From the NCBI RefSeq assembly GCF_900110275.1, contig NZ_FODC01000002.1, positions 558,001 through 622,000 on the forward strand: a DNA stretch of 64,000 bases. Reading direction: 5' to 3'. Position 1 is the stretch's first letter, and the number at the start of each line of letters is the position of its first letter. The notes below the pieces were generated by a model. That model was not told the origin of the DNA. It saw nothing but the letters and a program-made list of their open reading frames with translations, and did not search any database. Shown here piece after piece: positions 7,776-15,841 of the stretch. This stretch comes from Duganella sp. CF517 (GTDB lineage: Bacteria > Pseudomonadota > Gammaproteobacteria > Burkholderiales > Burkholderiaceae_D). Position numbers and translations under genes: made by a program.

Positions 7776-8480
7776 TTAACGGTACGTCACGGTGCTGGGC
7801 CGCCCCGGTTGCTCGAGGTGCGAATAATTGTTTAGATAACCCAGGCCGAATTCGCCCGGACGATGCAGCAGCTTGGTGACCGAGCAATTGGCCACCTTCC
7901 ACGTCATCTCCATCACCTGAAAATCCTGGAACCCCAGCACGTGCTGGATCACCGTCGCGATCACGCCGCTGGAGGTGAATACGATGGTGGTGCGCTTGCT
8001 GTCCGGCGTATCGAGCCGCTCCAGCGCGGACACCACGCGGCGCCGGAAATCCGGCCAGGCTTCGGCGTACTGGTCGTCGTGCCAGCCGGTCATCCAGCGC
8101 TGCATGGCGCTGCGGAACAGCTGCTCGGCAGCGCGCTGCGGGTCGGCTGAGCGGGACAGCAGTTCCCGGAAGGTGGCCGGATCGGCGAACTCCGGACAAT
8201 GCCGCAGCATCACCTCATGATGATCGAATTCGGCAAAGCCCGCGTCGGTCAGGCAGTCGGCGCCCGCCACCTGCCGTTTGGTGAGCTGCGCAAGGCAGGC
8301 GTCCGCGGTCTGGTGGTGCCGCGCCATGCCGCCGGTGATCAGCCGATGAAAGGGCTGCCCGCCTTTGGCGAACCACTTCCCCAGCAGGCGCGCCTGCTCG
8401 TGGCCCATGGCCGACAGTTGATCGTAATTGGCGCTGCCGAAGGACGCTTGTCCGCTGCGCACCATGTAAATTTGTCCCAT
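7776..8480 (-). CDS. Histidine-phosphatase-fold protein lacking the catalytic His
   Basis: Protein of 234 aa with the histidine-phosphatase (phosphoglycerate-mutase) fold. The start matches the family (QIYMVRSGQASFGSANYDQLS), with LSAMGHEQARLLGKW and TGGMARHHQTADA following. The invariant R-H-G motif is R-S-G here (residues 8-10, codons CGC AGC GGA), so the phospho-accepting histidine is Ser9. The C-terminal position that is His in classical members falls in VFTSSGVIA (about residue 170), also without His. It is probably a pseudo-enzyme or uses another mechanism. It lies upstream of polB on the same strand but is separated from it by the SOS promoter. The cellular role is unknown. Confidence 0.85.
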   Translation of the reverse strand: MGQIYMVRSGQASFGSANYDQLSAMGHEQARLLGKWFAKGGQPFHRLITGGMARHHQTADACLAQLTKRQVAGADCLTDAGFAEFDHHEVMLRHCPEFADPATFRELLSRSADPQRAAEQLFRSAMQRWMTGWHDDQYAEAWPDFRRRVVSALERLDTPDSKRTTIVFTSSGVIATVIQHVLGFQDFQVMEMTWKVANCSVTKLLHRPGEFGLGYLNNYSHLEQPGRPSTVTYR

Positions 8481-8511
8481 ATATTTTTACAATCCTAGTT
8501 CAAGAGTGCCT

Positions 8512-9147
8512 TCAGCAGCCCGCGTTGCCGCCGGCGGCGAGCGCGCGCACGGCCCTGGAGATATCGGCGCCAATGCGGACGACGGCACGGCGGTGGCCCG
8601 CCACCAGCGCGTCGTTGCCGGGGCCGACCTCCTCGTTGGCGACGCTGCGGCAAGTGAGCACCTTGGCGCCGCCCAGCAGGCGCACGCTCCATACCGCGTC
8701 GATCAGCGCGTACTTGCCGGGCGCCGATTCGAACCGCTGCACGTTGGTGCTAATGCGGTAGACGGGCATGCCGTCCGGCGACGGCGTGCGGAACACGTCG
8801 ACGGTTCCCAGCTCGCCGGAAACGGCCAGCGACAGCGCCTGGCCGATCTCCGCGGCCGGCGGCGACGCCCAGCGATCGTATTCCAGCAGATCGATACTAC
8901 CCGCGCCGGTGGTGACCACCATCTGGTTGCGCGCGACCTGCTGCGGCACCGTCACCGCAGGCACTTCGATGTAGTATCCGGCGGGGGGCGTGTCGGCCTT
9001 CTGCGCCACGCCCATGCCGTTACTGAGACTGTAGAAATGCTCGGGCGGCGTGCTGGCGCAGCCGGCCAGCGCGAACGCAAGGGCCGCCGTGGACATCGCT
9101 AGGACCGACCGGGTCGGGCGGGTGCGTCGATTGATCATCTGCGTCAT
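8512..9147 (-). CDS. pqiC: PqiC-family outer-membrane lipoprotein
   Basis: Lipoprotein partner of the PqiAB intermembrane lipid-transport system, 211 aa. A signal peptide with lipobox LAGC is present near residue 29 (AALAFALAGCAS), followed by the PqiC/ABC-auxiliary domain beginning PEHFYSLSNG, typical of the DUF330 family. PqiC sits on the inner face of the outer membrane at the end of the PqiB tunnel (known for E. coli). The start codon overlaps the pqiB stop (ATGA), so translation is coupled. Third gene of the pqiA-pqiB-pqiC operon. Confidence 0.9.
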   Translation of the reverse strand: MTQMINRRTRPTRSVLAMSTAALAFALAGCASTPPEHFYSLSNGMGVAQKADTPPAGYYIEVPAVTVPQQVARNQMVVTTGAGSIDLLEYDRWASPPAAEIGQALSLAVSGELGTVDVFRTPSPDGMPVYRISTNVQRFESAPGKYALIDAVWSVRLLGGAKVLTCRSVANEEVGPGNDALVAGHRRAVVRIGADISRAVRALAAGGNAGC

Positions 9148-10775
9148 TTCTTCTCTCCGAGTTTATCCTGCTTGCTGCCCTTGCCGCGCAATAGCGATTC
9201 CGGATGGCGTTCCAGATAATCGGACAAGGCGTTCAGCGATTGCATGGTCTGCGTCAGCTGCTGCAAGGCCTCGCGCAAATCGGACTGCACCGGCGAATCC
9301 TTCTGCAAGATCTGGTCGGCGGTGGCGAAGGTCTTGCGCGCCGCGCCCAGCGTGTCTTTCATCTCCGGCACCACTTGCGCATCGAGCTGCTTGATCAGCA
9401 CATTGGCGCTCTTCAGCGTGTCGCGCAGATTGACGCCGATTTCGTCGAACGGCACCTTATCCAGCTTGCGCGCGACGCTGGCCAACTGCGTTTGCAGCTC
9501 GTCCAGACTGTTCGGGACCGTTGGAAGTTCCACCGTCTCCTTGCTCATGTCAAGCTTGACCGGCGCCGCGTTCGGGAAGAAGTCCAGCGCGACGTACAAC
9601 TGGCCGGTGAGCAGATTACCGGTGCGTAGCTGGCCGCGCAGGCCGCGCGCCACCATCCGCTCCAGCACCTGCGAGCCGGCGCTGTTGCGCTGATCCTCGT
9701 CGACGGACTTCTGGAAGGCGCGGCCCAGGCGGGCCGGATACATGTCCACCGTCACCGGCATGCGGAACGATTTCTTGACAGGATCGAACTCCACGCCCAC
9801 CGAACGCACCTCGCCCAGCACGATGCCGCGGAAGTCGACGGTGGCGCCCTGCGACAGGCCGCGCAGCGACTGGTCGAAATACAGCACCGTGGTGATCGGC
9901 GCGCCATCGGGTTCGCGCAGCGCGCTGGCCTGGTCGGCCGCCAGCAGGAACTCGCTGCCGGTCGGCGCGGCGGTGACGGGCTTTTGGCCGTTCATGCTCT
10001 CGAAGGCGATGCCGCCGACCAGCAACGCCGCCAACGACTGCGTGTTGACCTTGAAACCGTTGGAATCGAGCCGCACGTCAACGCCGCTGGCATGCCACCA
10101 GCGCGTGCCCTTGCCGACGTACTGGTCGTAGGGCGATTTGACGAACACCTTCATATTGATGCCGCGCCCCTTCGCCTCCAGATCGTAGGCGGCCACCTGC
10201 CCGACGGGGATGCGGCGATAGAAGATCGGCGAACCGACATCGATCGACCCGAGGGTCTCGCCATGCAGCGTGAAATAGCTGCCCTTCTCGTCGAACGCCA
10301 CTTGCGGCGCCTGTTCAAGGCCGGTGAATTCTTCCCTGGTCTCCTCCGACTTGCCGGCATCGACGCCGATGTAGGAGCCTGACAGCAGGGTATTGAGTCC
10401 GGAGACGCCGCTGGCGCCGATGCGCGGGCGCACCACCCAGAAGCGGGTATCGATCGCGGTGAAGCGCGACGCCTCTTTGCTCATGTCGATGGTGACGAGC
10501 ACCTTGGACAGGTCGCGCGCCAACGAGATCGAGCGCACCAGGCCGATGTCCACGTCCTTGAACTTGACCTTGGTCTTGCCCGGTTCCAGGCCGTCGCCGC
10601 TGCGGAAGCTCACGGTCACCGTGGGTCCCCGGTCGATGAACGACTTGACCACCAGGCCGGCGCCGATCAACGCCGCCAGCAGCGGAATGAGCCACACCAG
10701 CGACGGTAGCCAGCGGCTGGCCTTCTCCACATGGGGCTCGTGCAGCGGCGGCTGGCCGCCTTCGTTTTCAGGCAT
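9144..10775 (-). CDS. pqiB: PqiB, intermembrane lipid-transport tunnel protein (MCE repeats)
   Basis: MCE/MlaD-domain protein that forms a periplasm-spanning tube between PqiA and PqiC. It has an N-terminal transmembrane helix (SLVWLIPLLAALIGAGLVVKSF), then three MCE modules starting near GPTVTVSFRSGDGLEPGKTKVKF, GSYFTLHGETLGSIDVGSPIFY and APITTVLYFDQSLRGLSQG, and a C-terminal helical region (VARKLDKVPFDEIG and onward). I place the start at the ATG at 10775, which has GGAGA 5 nt upstream and overlaps the pqiA stop by 8 nt; an in-frame start at 10802 is possible but lacks a ribosome site. Length 543 aa matches E. coli PqiB. Confidence 0.93.
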   Translation of the reverse strand: MPENEGGQPPLHEPHVEKASRWLPSLVWLIPLLAALIGAGLVVKSFIDRGPTVTVSFRSGDGLEPGKTKVKFKDVDIGLVRSISLARDLSKVLVTIDMSKEASRFTAIDTRFWVVRPRIGASGVSGLNTLLSGSYIGVDAGKSEETREEFTGLEQAPQVAFDEKGSYFTLHGETLGSIDVGSPIFYRRIPVGQVAAYDLEAKGRGINMKVFVKSPYDQYVGKGTRWWHASGVDVRLDSNGFKVNTQSLAALLVGGIAFESMNGQKPVTAAPTGSEFLLAADQASALREPDGAPITTVLYFDQSLRGLSQGATVDFRGIVLGEVRSVGVEFDPVKKSFRMPVTVDMYPARLGRAFQKSVDEDQRNSAGSQVLERMVARGLRGQLRTGNLLTGQLYVALDFFPNAAPVKLDMSKETVELPTVPNSLDELQTQLASVARKLDKVPFDEIGVNLRDTLKSANVLIKQLDAQVVPEMKDTLGAARKTFATADQILQKDSPVQSDLREALQQLTQTMQSLNALSDYLERHPESLLRGKGSKQDKLGEKK

Positions 10776-12042
10776 GTTTTTCTCCATTTGAATCGGTTGC
10801 ATCCCATATCAAGCGCGGGTCGAACTGCATCGACGCCAGCATCGTCAGCACCACCACGGCGCAAAACGCCAGCGCGCCGGGGCCTGCGGTGATCACCGCC
10901 AGCGTCTGGAAGCGCACCAGCGCCACCGTCAGCGTGATGACAAAAATATCGAGCATCGACCAGCGGCCGACGAACTCCACGATCCGGTACAGGACCGTGC
11001 GTTGCTGCGGGCGCCAGCGCGAGCGGGTCTGCGCGGTCAGCGCCAGCAGCGACAACGCGGCCAGCTTCAGCACCGGCACCACGATACTGGCGACGAAAAT
11101 GATGATCGCCAGCGCCTGCGAGCCGCTGTTCCAGAACAGCATGACGCCGCTGATGATCGTATCGTCCTCCTTGCCGAACAGCGAATCGGTGTACATCACC
11201 GGCAGCAGCATGGCGGGGATATACAGGATGGTGGCCGCCAGCAGGAAGGCCCAGGTGCGGCCGACGCTGTCCGGGCGGCGCCGGTGCAGCGCCGCGCCGC
11301 AACGCTCGCAGCGCTGATGGCGCGCGCGGCGCGGCACCGACGCCACCAGCCCGCAGCTATGACAGGCCTCGAGATGGGCGCCACCGGGCACCGCCTTGTA
11401 CTGAAATTCACGTTGCGACGCTCGTGGACCGCCGGGACCCGGCAGATGCTCGCCGATATTCCACAAATGTTTGGGATCGAAGGAGACCACGATGGCCAGC
11501 ATCAGGGTCAGCGCGCCGAAGGCGAACAGGCCCGGTTGCAGCAAAACCTGGGCGAGACTGGTCATCTTGACGATGGTGATCAGGATACCGATCATCAGCA
11601 CCTCGGTCATGCCCCAGCGCCGCGCGGCGCCGATGGCGCGCAGCAGGTGGTCGAAGCCGGGAGGACGGCGGCCGGCGTGCAGCGCCATCGTCACGTAAAA
11701 CAGCGCCCCCAGCTCCACCGCCGGCAGCAGCATCGTAAAGAGGAACACCACCGCCGCCACCAGCTGCATCTGCTCGTGCCAAAGCACGCGGATGGAGCCC
11801 AGCAGGGTCGCGCTGGTGCTGTAGCCGCCGATTTGCAGTTCGACGATGGGGAAAAACTGCGCGATCAGGAAGGTGACGATGGCGCCGAGGGTGATGGCGG
11901 CCATGCGGTTGGGGTCCGAATGGATGCCGCGATAGAGCACGGAGCCGCAGCGCACGCAGCGCGCCTTTTCGCGCGGCCGTACGGGGCGGTACTGGTGCAG
12001 CACCCCGCAGTCATGGCAACTGATCAACTCGTATCGAAGCAC
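10768..12042 (-). CDS. pqiA: PqiA, paraquat-inducible inner-membrane protein
   Basis: Inner-membrane component of the Pqi system, 424 aa, made of two tandem PqiA domains. Each begins with a zinc-ribbon-like pair: CHDCG with CVRCG in the first, CHSCG with CERCG in the second. Each is followed by four transmembrane helices (for example ITLGAIVTFLIAQFFPIVEL and FLLAATILYIPAMLLPVMYT). The first in-frame start is GTG at 12042, directly before LRYELISCHDCG. A 7-bp inverted repeat (12050-12056 / 12074-12080) just upstream may be an operator. In E. coli pqi genes respond to SoxRS and stationary phase; no Sox box was recognised here. Confidence 0.92.
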   Translation of the reverse strand: MLRYELISCHDCGVLHQYRPVRPREKARCVRCGSVLYRGIHSDPNRMAAITLGAIVTFLIAQFFPIVELQIGGYSTSATLLGSIRVLWHEQMQLVAAVVFLFTMLLPAVELGALFYVTMALHAGRRPPGFDHLLRAIGAARRWGMTEVLMIGILITIVKMTSLAQVLLQPGLFAFGALTLMLAIVVSFDPKHLWNIGEHLPGPGGPRASQREFQYKAVPGGAHLEACHSCGLVASVPRRARHQRCERCGAALHRRRPDSVGRTWAFLLAATILYIPAMLLPVMYTDSLFGKEDDTIISGVMLFWNSGSQALAIIIFVASIVVPVLKLAALSLLALTAQTRSRWRPQQRTVLYRIVEFVGRWSMLDIFVITLTVALVRFQTLAVITAGPGALAFCAVVVLTMLASMQFDPRLIWDATDSNGEKHA

Positions 12043-12049
12043 AGGCTAG

Positions 12050-12080
12050 CCGTATGGACAATAATTTCCATATCATACGG
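12050..12080. promoter_or_regulatory. Dyad upstream of pqiA
   Basis: CCGTATG (12050-12056) and CATACGG (12074-12080) form a perfect 7-bp dyad with a 17-nt AT-rich spacer, 8-38 nt upstream of the GTG start. It may be an operator or leader hairpin; regulator unknown. Confidence 0.4.
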
Positions 12081-12122
12081 CAATCTTGATTGCAGCCGCC
12101 GTGCGCTACGCCACGCCCAGCG

Positions 12123-12210
12123 CCGGGGTCAAGTCTGTCATTCGGACACGGCCCCGGCTGTAGTGAGCCCCAGCGTCCAGCTCGTGTCCGAATGTCAGAC
12201 TTGACCCCGG
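12123..12210. repeat. Long inverted repeat (REP/MITE-like, 28-bp arms)
   Basis: Arms 12123-12150 and 12183-12210 are inverted copies of each other over 28 bp with one mismatch, separated by 32 nt. Each arm contains the motif GGGGTCAAGTCTG and TTCGGACACG. A TTTTT run follows the second arm on the plus strand only. It lies between pqiA and the M20 gene, both on the minus strand, so it does not sit where a plus-strand terminator is needed. From memory, similar sequences recur in intergenic regions of Massilia-type genomes; this could not be checked here. Confidence 0.8.
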
Positions 12211-12214
12211 GTTT

Positions 12215-13444
12215 TTAACCGAGGAAATCGAGCAAGGTCGCGGCGACCACCTTGGTGGCCTTGCGCAAGTCTTCGAGGTTCAGGCGCTCGTCGGCCTTCT
12301 TGGCGTTCGATTCGGGTACGGTGCGCGGGCCGGCGCCGTACAGCACCGCCGGGATACCGTGCTCGCCGTACAGGCGCGCGTCCGCATACAACGGCGTGCC
12401 CTGCGCCGGAATCAGCTCGCCGATGTAGGTCTGGGCGTTTTGCTGCAGGCTGGCGACCAGCTTTTCCGTCCCCGGCTGCTCGCGCAGCGCGTGCGATAGC
12501 AGCAGGCGCTTGATCTCCAGGCTGATGCCGGGGATGCCGCGCACCGCGTTTTCGATCATCGCGCGCACCTGCGCCTCGACCGCCGCCGGTTCCTCTTCCG
12601 GTATCATGCGGCGGTCCATCTTCAGTACCACCTTGCCCGGTACGACGTTGGTGTTGGTGCCGCCGTCGATGCGGCCCACCAGCATGGTGGGCGAGTCGAT
12701 GCCCGCGACCTTCGATTTGATCTTTTTCAGCTCCGGCAGCTGGTCGTAGATGGCGTTGAGGATCTTCGTCGCCGCCTGCAGCGCGTCATGACCCGTTTCC
12801 GGCATCGCGCCGTGGCCGGATTTGCCGTTGACCGTGATCTCCAGCTGCAGGCAGGCGTTGTGCGCGGTGACGATGTTGTAGCTGAAGCCCGCCGCGATGA
12901 CGTAATCGGGCTTGGTCAGCTTTTGCTCCAGCAGCCATCCGGGACCGAGCAGGCCGCCGAATTCCTCGTCATAGGTGAAATGCAGTTCCAGGCCGCCCTT
13001 GAGCGGCACGCCCAGCGCCTCCAGCGCGCGGGTGGCGAAGATGTAGGTGGCGAAGTCGCACTTGGAGACGGCGGCGGCGCGCCCGTAGATGAAGCCGTTT
13101 TCGACCACGCCGCCGTAGGGAGGATAGGTCCAGTTGTCCCCCGGCGGCACCACGTCGCCGTGGGCGTTGAGCGCCACCGTCGGACCGCCGGCCTGGTAGG
13201 GACGGCGGACGATCAGGTTGGTGATCGTCTGCATGCCGTAGTCGCGCACCACCTGCTGCGGCACCGCGTGCTTTTCGGCGCGCCAGCCATAGGCCTCGAC
13301 CAGATCGGCCACCATGTCCGCGTGCGGCGCGTTGTTACCGGGCGGCGTGTCGGTCGGCACGCGCAACAACTGCTGCAAAACGCCGACCTCCTCGTCGAAG
13401 TGGTCGTCGATCCATTTGGCCAGTTGTTCCTTGGTGCCGCTCAT
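12215..13444 (-). CDS. M20-family metallohydrolase
   Basis: Zinc-dependent amidohydrolase/peptidase of the ArgE/DapE/CPG2 group, 409 aa. Visible motifs are ALNAHGDVVPPGDNW (first metal His plus catalytic Asp, about residue 95), TYDEEFGG (catalytic Glu-Glu), the dimerisation segment GKSGHGAMPETGHDA, GTNTNVVPGKV, and DARLYGEHGIPAVLYGAGP. The ORF stays open further upstream, but the ATG at 13444 with an AAGGAAA site and the normal N-terminus fix the start. It follows puuD by 11 nt and must be co-transcribed with it, so a role on a carbamoyl or ureido compound of purine breakdown is plausible. The substrate is not determined. Confidence 0.87.
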   Translation of the reverse strand: MSGTKEQLAKWIDDHFDEEVGVLQQLLRVPTDTPPGNNAPHADMVADLVEAYGWRAEKHAVPQQVVRDYGMQTITNLIVRRPYQAGGPTVALNAHGDVVPPGDNWTYPPYGGVVENGFIYGRAAAVSKCDFATYIFATRALEALGVPLKGGLELHFTYDEEFGGLLGPGWLLEQKLTKPDYVIAAGFSYNIVTAHNACLQLEITVNGKSGHGAMPETGHDALQAATKILNAIYDQLPELKKIKSKVAGIDSPTMLVGRIDGGTNTNVVPGKVVLKMDRRMIPEEEPAAVEAQVRAMIENAVRGIPGISLEIKRLLLSHALREQPGTEKLVASLQQNAQTYIGELIPAQGTPLYADARLYGEHGIPAVLYGAGPRTVPESNAKKADERLNLEDLRKATKVVAATLLDFLG

Positions 13445-13455
13445 AGTCGTTTCCT

Positions 13456-14673
13456 TTATTTTGCGCCGGCTTCGTACCAGGCGGCGATTTGCGCCCGTTC
13501 GGCATCGGTCATTTGCGTCAGGTTCGCTAACGGCATGGCTTTGAGCTGGACCGTCTGCTTGTAGATTTTCTCGGCATTTTGATGAATTTCGGCGTCGTTC
13601 TCGAGCATCACGCCCAAAGGCGCCGCAGCGAAGCCGGCTTGCGTCGGCCGTTCGGCGTGGCAGGAGGCGCAGCGGTGCGCGATGATGGCTTTCACCCTGG
13701 CGAATTCCGCCGCCGGATCGGCCGCCGGCGCCACCGCCACCGGGCGGGCGGGCGCGATGGCCACGGCCACCGCCGCCAGCAGCGCGACGCCGATCGCCGG
13801 ATAGCGCCACTCGACGCGGCCCTTGTGGCGCAGATTGAAGAAGTGGCGAATGAAGACGCCGGCCGCCATGATAAACGCCAGCACCAGCCAGGCGTGATCG
13901 TGACGGTAAGTCATGGCATAGTGGTTGCTGATCATGATGAACAGCACCGGCAACGTGAAGTAGTTATTGTGGACGCTGCGCTGCTTGGCCTTCTGGCCGT
14001 GGACCGGGTCCGGCATGCGCCCGGCCGACATGGCCTCGACCATCTTGCGCTGGCCCGGGATGATCAGCATCAGCACATTGCCGACCATGATAGTGCCGAT
14101 CAGCGCGCCGACGTGGATGTAGGCGGCACGGCCGCTGAGCACATGCGTGAGGCCATAGGCCGCCGCCACGATCAGCGCGAACACCACGATGCCGAACCAC
14201 AGGTCGTGCTTGCCCAGCGGGGAGCGGCACAGCAGGTCGTAGACCGTCCAGCCGACGACCAGGGTGCCGACGCCGATGCCGATCGCCTGCAGGCTGCTGA
14301 TGTCGGCCACGGATTTATCGATCATCATCGCCTGGGCGTTGAAGTAGTAGGCGATGGTCAGCAGCGCGATGCCGGACAGCCAGGTGGAATAGGCTTCCCA
14401 TTTAAACCAGTGCAGTTCCTTCGGCAGCTCCGCCGGTGCGACCAGGTATTTTTGCGGGTTATAGAAGCCGCCGCCGTGCACCGCCCACAGTTCGCCCGAG
14501 ACGCCCTTCTTCGCCAGCTCCGATCCCGGCGCGGGCGGCCGGATCGAGTTGTCCAGCCAGACGAAGTAGAACGAGGCGCCGATCCAGGCGATGCCGGTGA
14601 TGACGTGCAGCCAGCGCACGATCAGGTTCAGCCACTCAAGGCCGTACGGGATCAGATAGGCGAATAATTCCAT
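13456..14673 (-). CDS. puuD: PuuD-type membrane urate oxidase (urate hydroxylase) with cytochrome c domain
   Basis: Integral-membrane urate oxidase of 405 aa. The first ~300 residues form the PuuD/DUF989 membrane domain with about eight helices, starting FAYLIPYGLEWLNLIVRWLH and including ITGIAWIGASFYFVWLDN. The C-terminus is a soluble cytochrome c domain with haem motif CASCH near residue 337 and a distal Met-containing stretch (LKAMPLANLTQMTD). Known PuuD proteins convert urate to 5-hydroxyisourate and pass electrons to cytochrome c rather than making H2O2. It is the first gene of a unit with the M20 hydrolase and is divergent from a LysR regulator and the OHCU decarboxylase-allantoate amidohydrolase fusion, which fits urate degradation. 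Confidence 0.92.
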   Translation of the reverse strand: MELFAYLIPYGLEWLNLIVRWLHVITGIAWIGASFYFVWLDNSIRPPAPGSELAKKGVSGELWAVHGGGFYNPQKYLVAPAELPKELHWFKWEAYSTWLSGIALLTIAYYFNAQAMMIDKSVADISSLQAIGIGVGTLVVGWTVYDLLCRSPLGKHDLWFGIVVFALIVAAAYGLTHVLSGRAAYIHVGALIGTIMVGNVLMLIIPGQRKMVEAMSAGRMPDPVHGQKAKQRSVHNNYFTLPVLFIMISNHYAMTYRHDHAWLVLAFIMAAGVFIRHFFNLRHKGRVEWRYPAIGVALLAAVAVAIAPARPVAVAPAADPAAEFARVKAIIAHRCASCHAERPTQAGFAAAPLGVMLENDAEIHQNAEKIYKQTVQLKAMPLANLTQMTDAERAQIAAWYEAGAK

Positions 14674-14770
14674 GGATTCTTTCCGGTCAAGGATGTGGCT
14701 AATTTACAGACGATAAACGGATTTGATACCGGCCACATGAAGATTAGAGTATATTAAACATATCGATTCC

Positions 14771-14797
14771 CGTATAACCCTATTCAAGCACGTATAG
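14771..14797. promoter_or_regulatory. CGTATA direct repeats in the puuD/lysR divergent region
   Basis: CGTATAA (14771-14777) and CGTATAG (14791-14797) recur with a 20-bp period immediately before the LysR ATG. This would suit an autoregulatory LysR site, but no binding evidence exists. Confidence 0.35.
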
Positions 14798-14800
14798 TTC

Positions 14801-15739
14801 ATGGCCGCCCTGCCGCAACACCTGGACCTCCACCTGATCCGCATCCTCTACCTGCTGCTGGTGGAGAAAAACGTCTCCCGTGTCGCGCTCAAGCTCAATC
14901 AGCCGCAGCCCTCGATCTCCGCCTCGCTGCGCAAGCTGCGCGAGTTGACCGGTGATCCGCTGCTGGTGCGCGGCGCGCGCGGCATGGTGCCCACCCAGCA
15001 TGGCGAAAGCCTGCTGCTGCCGGCCAAACGCATCCTCGACGAGACCGAAAACCTGTTCCTCAAAAAGTCGCCCTTCGTCCCGCAGGAGGAGGCGCGCACC
15101 TTCCACATCGCCGCGCCGGACTATCTGGACAGCCAGTTCCTGCCCAACCTGGTCGCGTTGCTGCGCCGGGGTTCGCCCAACAGCCGCGTCAAGATCCACA
15201 GCCTGGGTCCGGGTGTCGACTACGTGCGCCTGCTGTCCGACGGCGACATGGACCTGGTCATCGCCAACTGGGACGAGCCGCCCGAGCACCTGCACATGTC
15301 CAAGCTGTTCGAGGACCCGATCATCTGCGTGATGCGCGCCGACTGCCCATACGCGCTGCGCACCGCCAGCGACGCCATGACACTGAACGACTACCTGGCC
15401 CTGCCCCATGTGGCGCCGACCCAGATCCTGCCCGGCTACCACGGCGTCATCGACGACTATCTGGAGCGCCAGGACTTGCAGCGCAACGTCGTCGTCGAAT
15501 CGGCCTATTTCGGCCTGATCCCCTACATGCTGACCCAGACGGACCTGGTGCTGACCACCGGCCGCCAGTTCGTCCGCTACTACGAAAAGCAAATGGCGCT
15601 GAAAACCTACACGGTGCCGGTCAAATTCCCGGCGATGCGCTTTTACCAGCTGTGGCACGAACGCGTGCACCAGGCGCCCGAGCACAAGTGGCTGCGCGAG
15701 CAGGTCGCCGCCGCCGCCAAGGCGCTGATCCAGAAGTAA
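14801..15739 (+). CDS. LysR-family regulator of the urate genes
   Basis: LysR-type regulator, 312 aa. The N-terminal winged helix is LHLIRILYLLLVEKNVSRVA then LKLNQPQPSISASLRKLREL and DPLLVRGARG, the NodD-like branch of the family; the effector domain follows from about residue 95. It lies between puuD (divergent) and the OHCU decarboxylase-allantoate amidohydrolase gene (102 nt downstream, same strand), so it probably controls urate catabolism, perhaps with urate or an ureide as inducer (inference). No clear ribosome site precedes the ATG. Confidence 0.9.
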   Translation: MAALPQHLDLHLIRILYLLLVEKNVSRVALKLNQPQPSISASLRKLRELTGDPLLVRGARGMVPTQHGESLLLPAKRILDETENLFLKKSPFVPQEEARTFHIAAPDYLDSQFLPNLVALLRRGSPNSRVKIHSLGPGVDYVRLLSDGDMDLVIANWDEPPEHLHMSKLFEDPIICVMRADCPYALRTASDAMTLNDYLALPHVAPTQILPGYHGVIDDYLERQDLQRNVVVESAYFGLIPYMLTQTDLVLTTGRQFVRYYEKQMALKTYTVPVKFPAMRFYQLWHERVHQAPEHKWLREQVAAAAKALIQK

Positions 15740-15841
15740 GCGCGCGAAGTACGCCGTCCGATATACATCTTACGGCATACCGCGTATATCGCGCGAGTGC
15801 CCGCAAGGTTATGATAAGCGATCGATACCGGATACCACGCC

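Noticed and set aside
13445..13810. Upstream extension of the M20 hydrolase frame
   Set aside because: Overlaps the puuD C-terminus in another frame; the ATG at 13444 has a ribosome site and a normal N-terminus.
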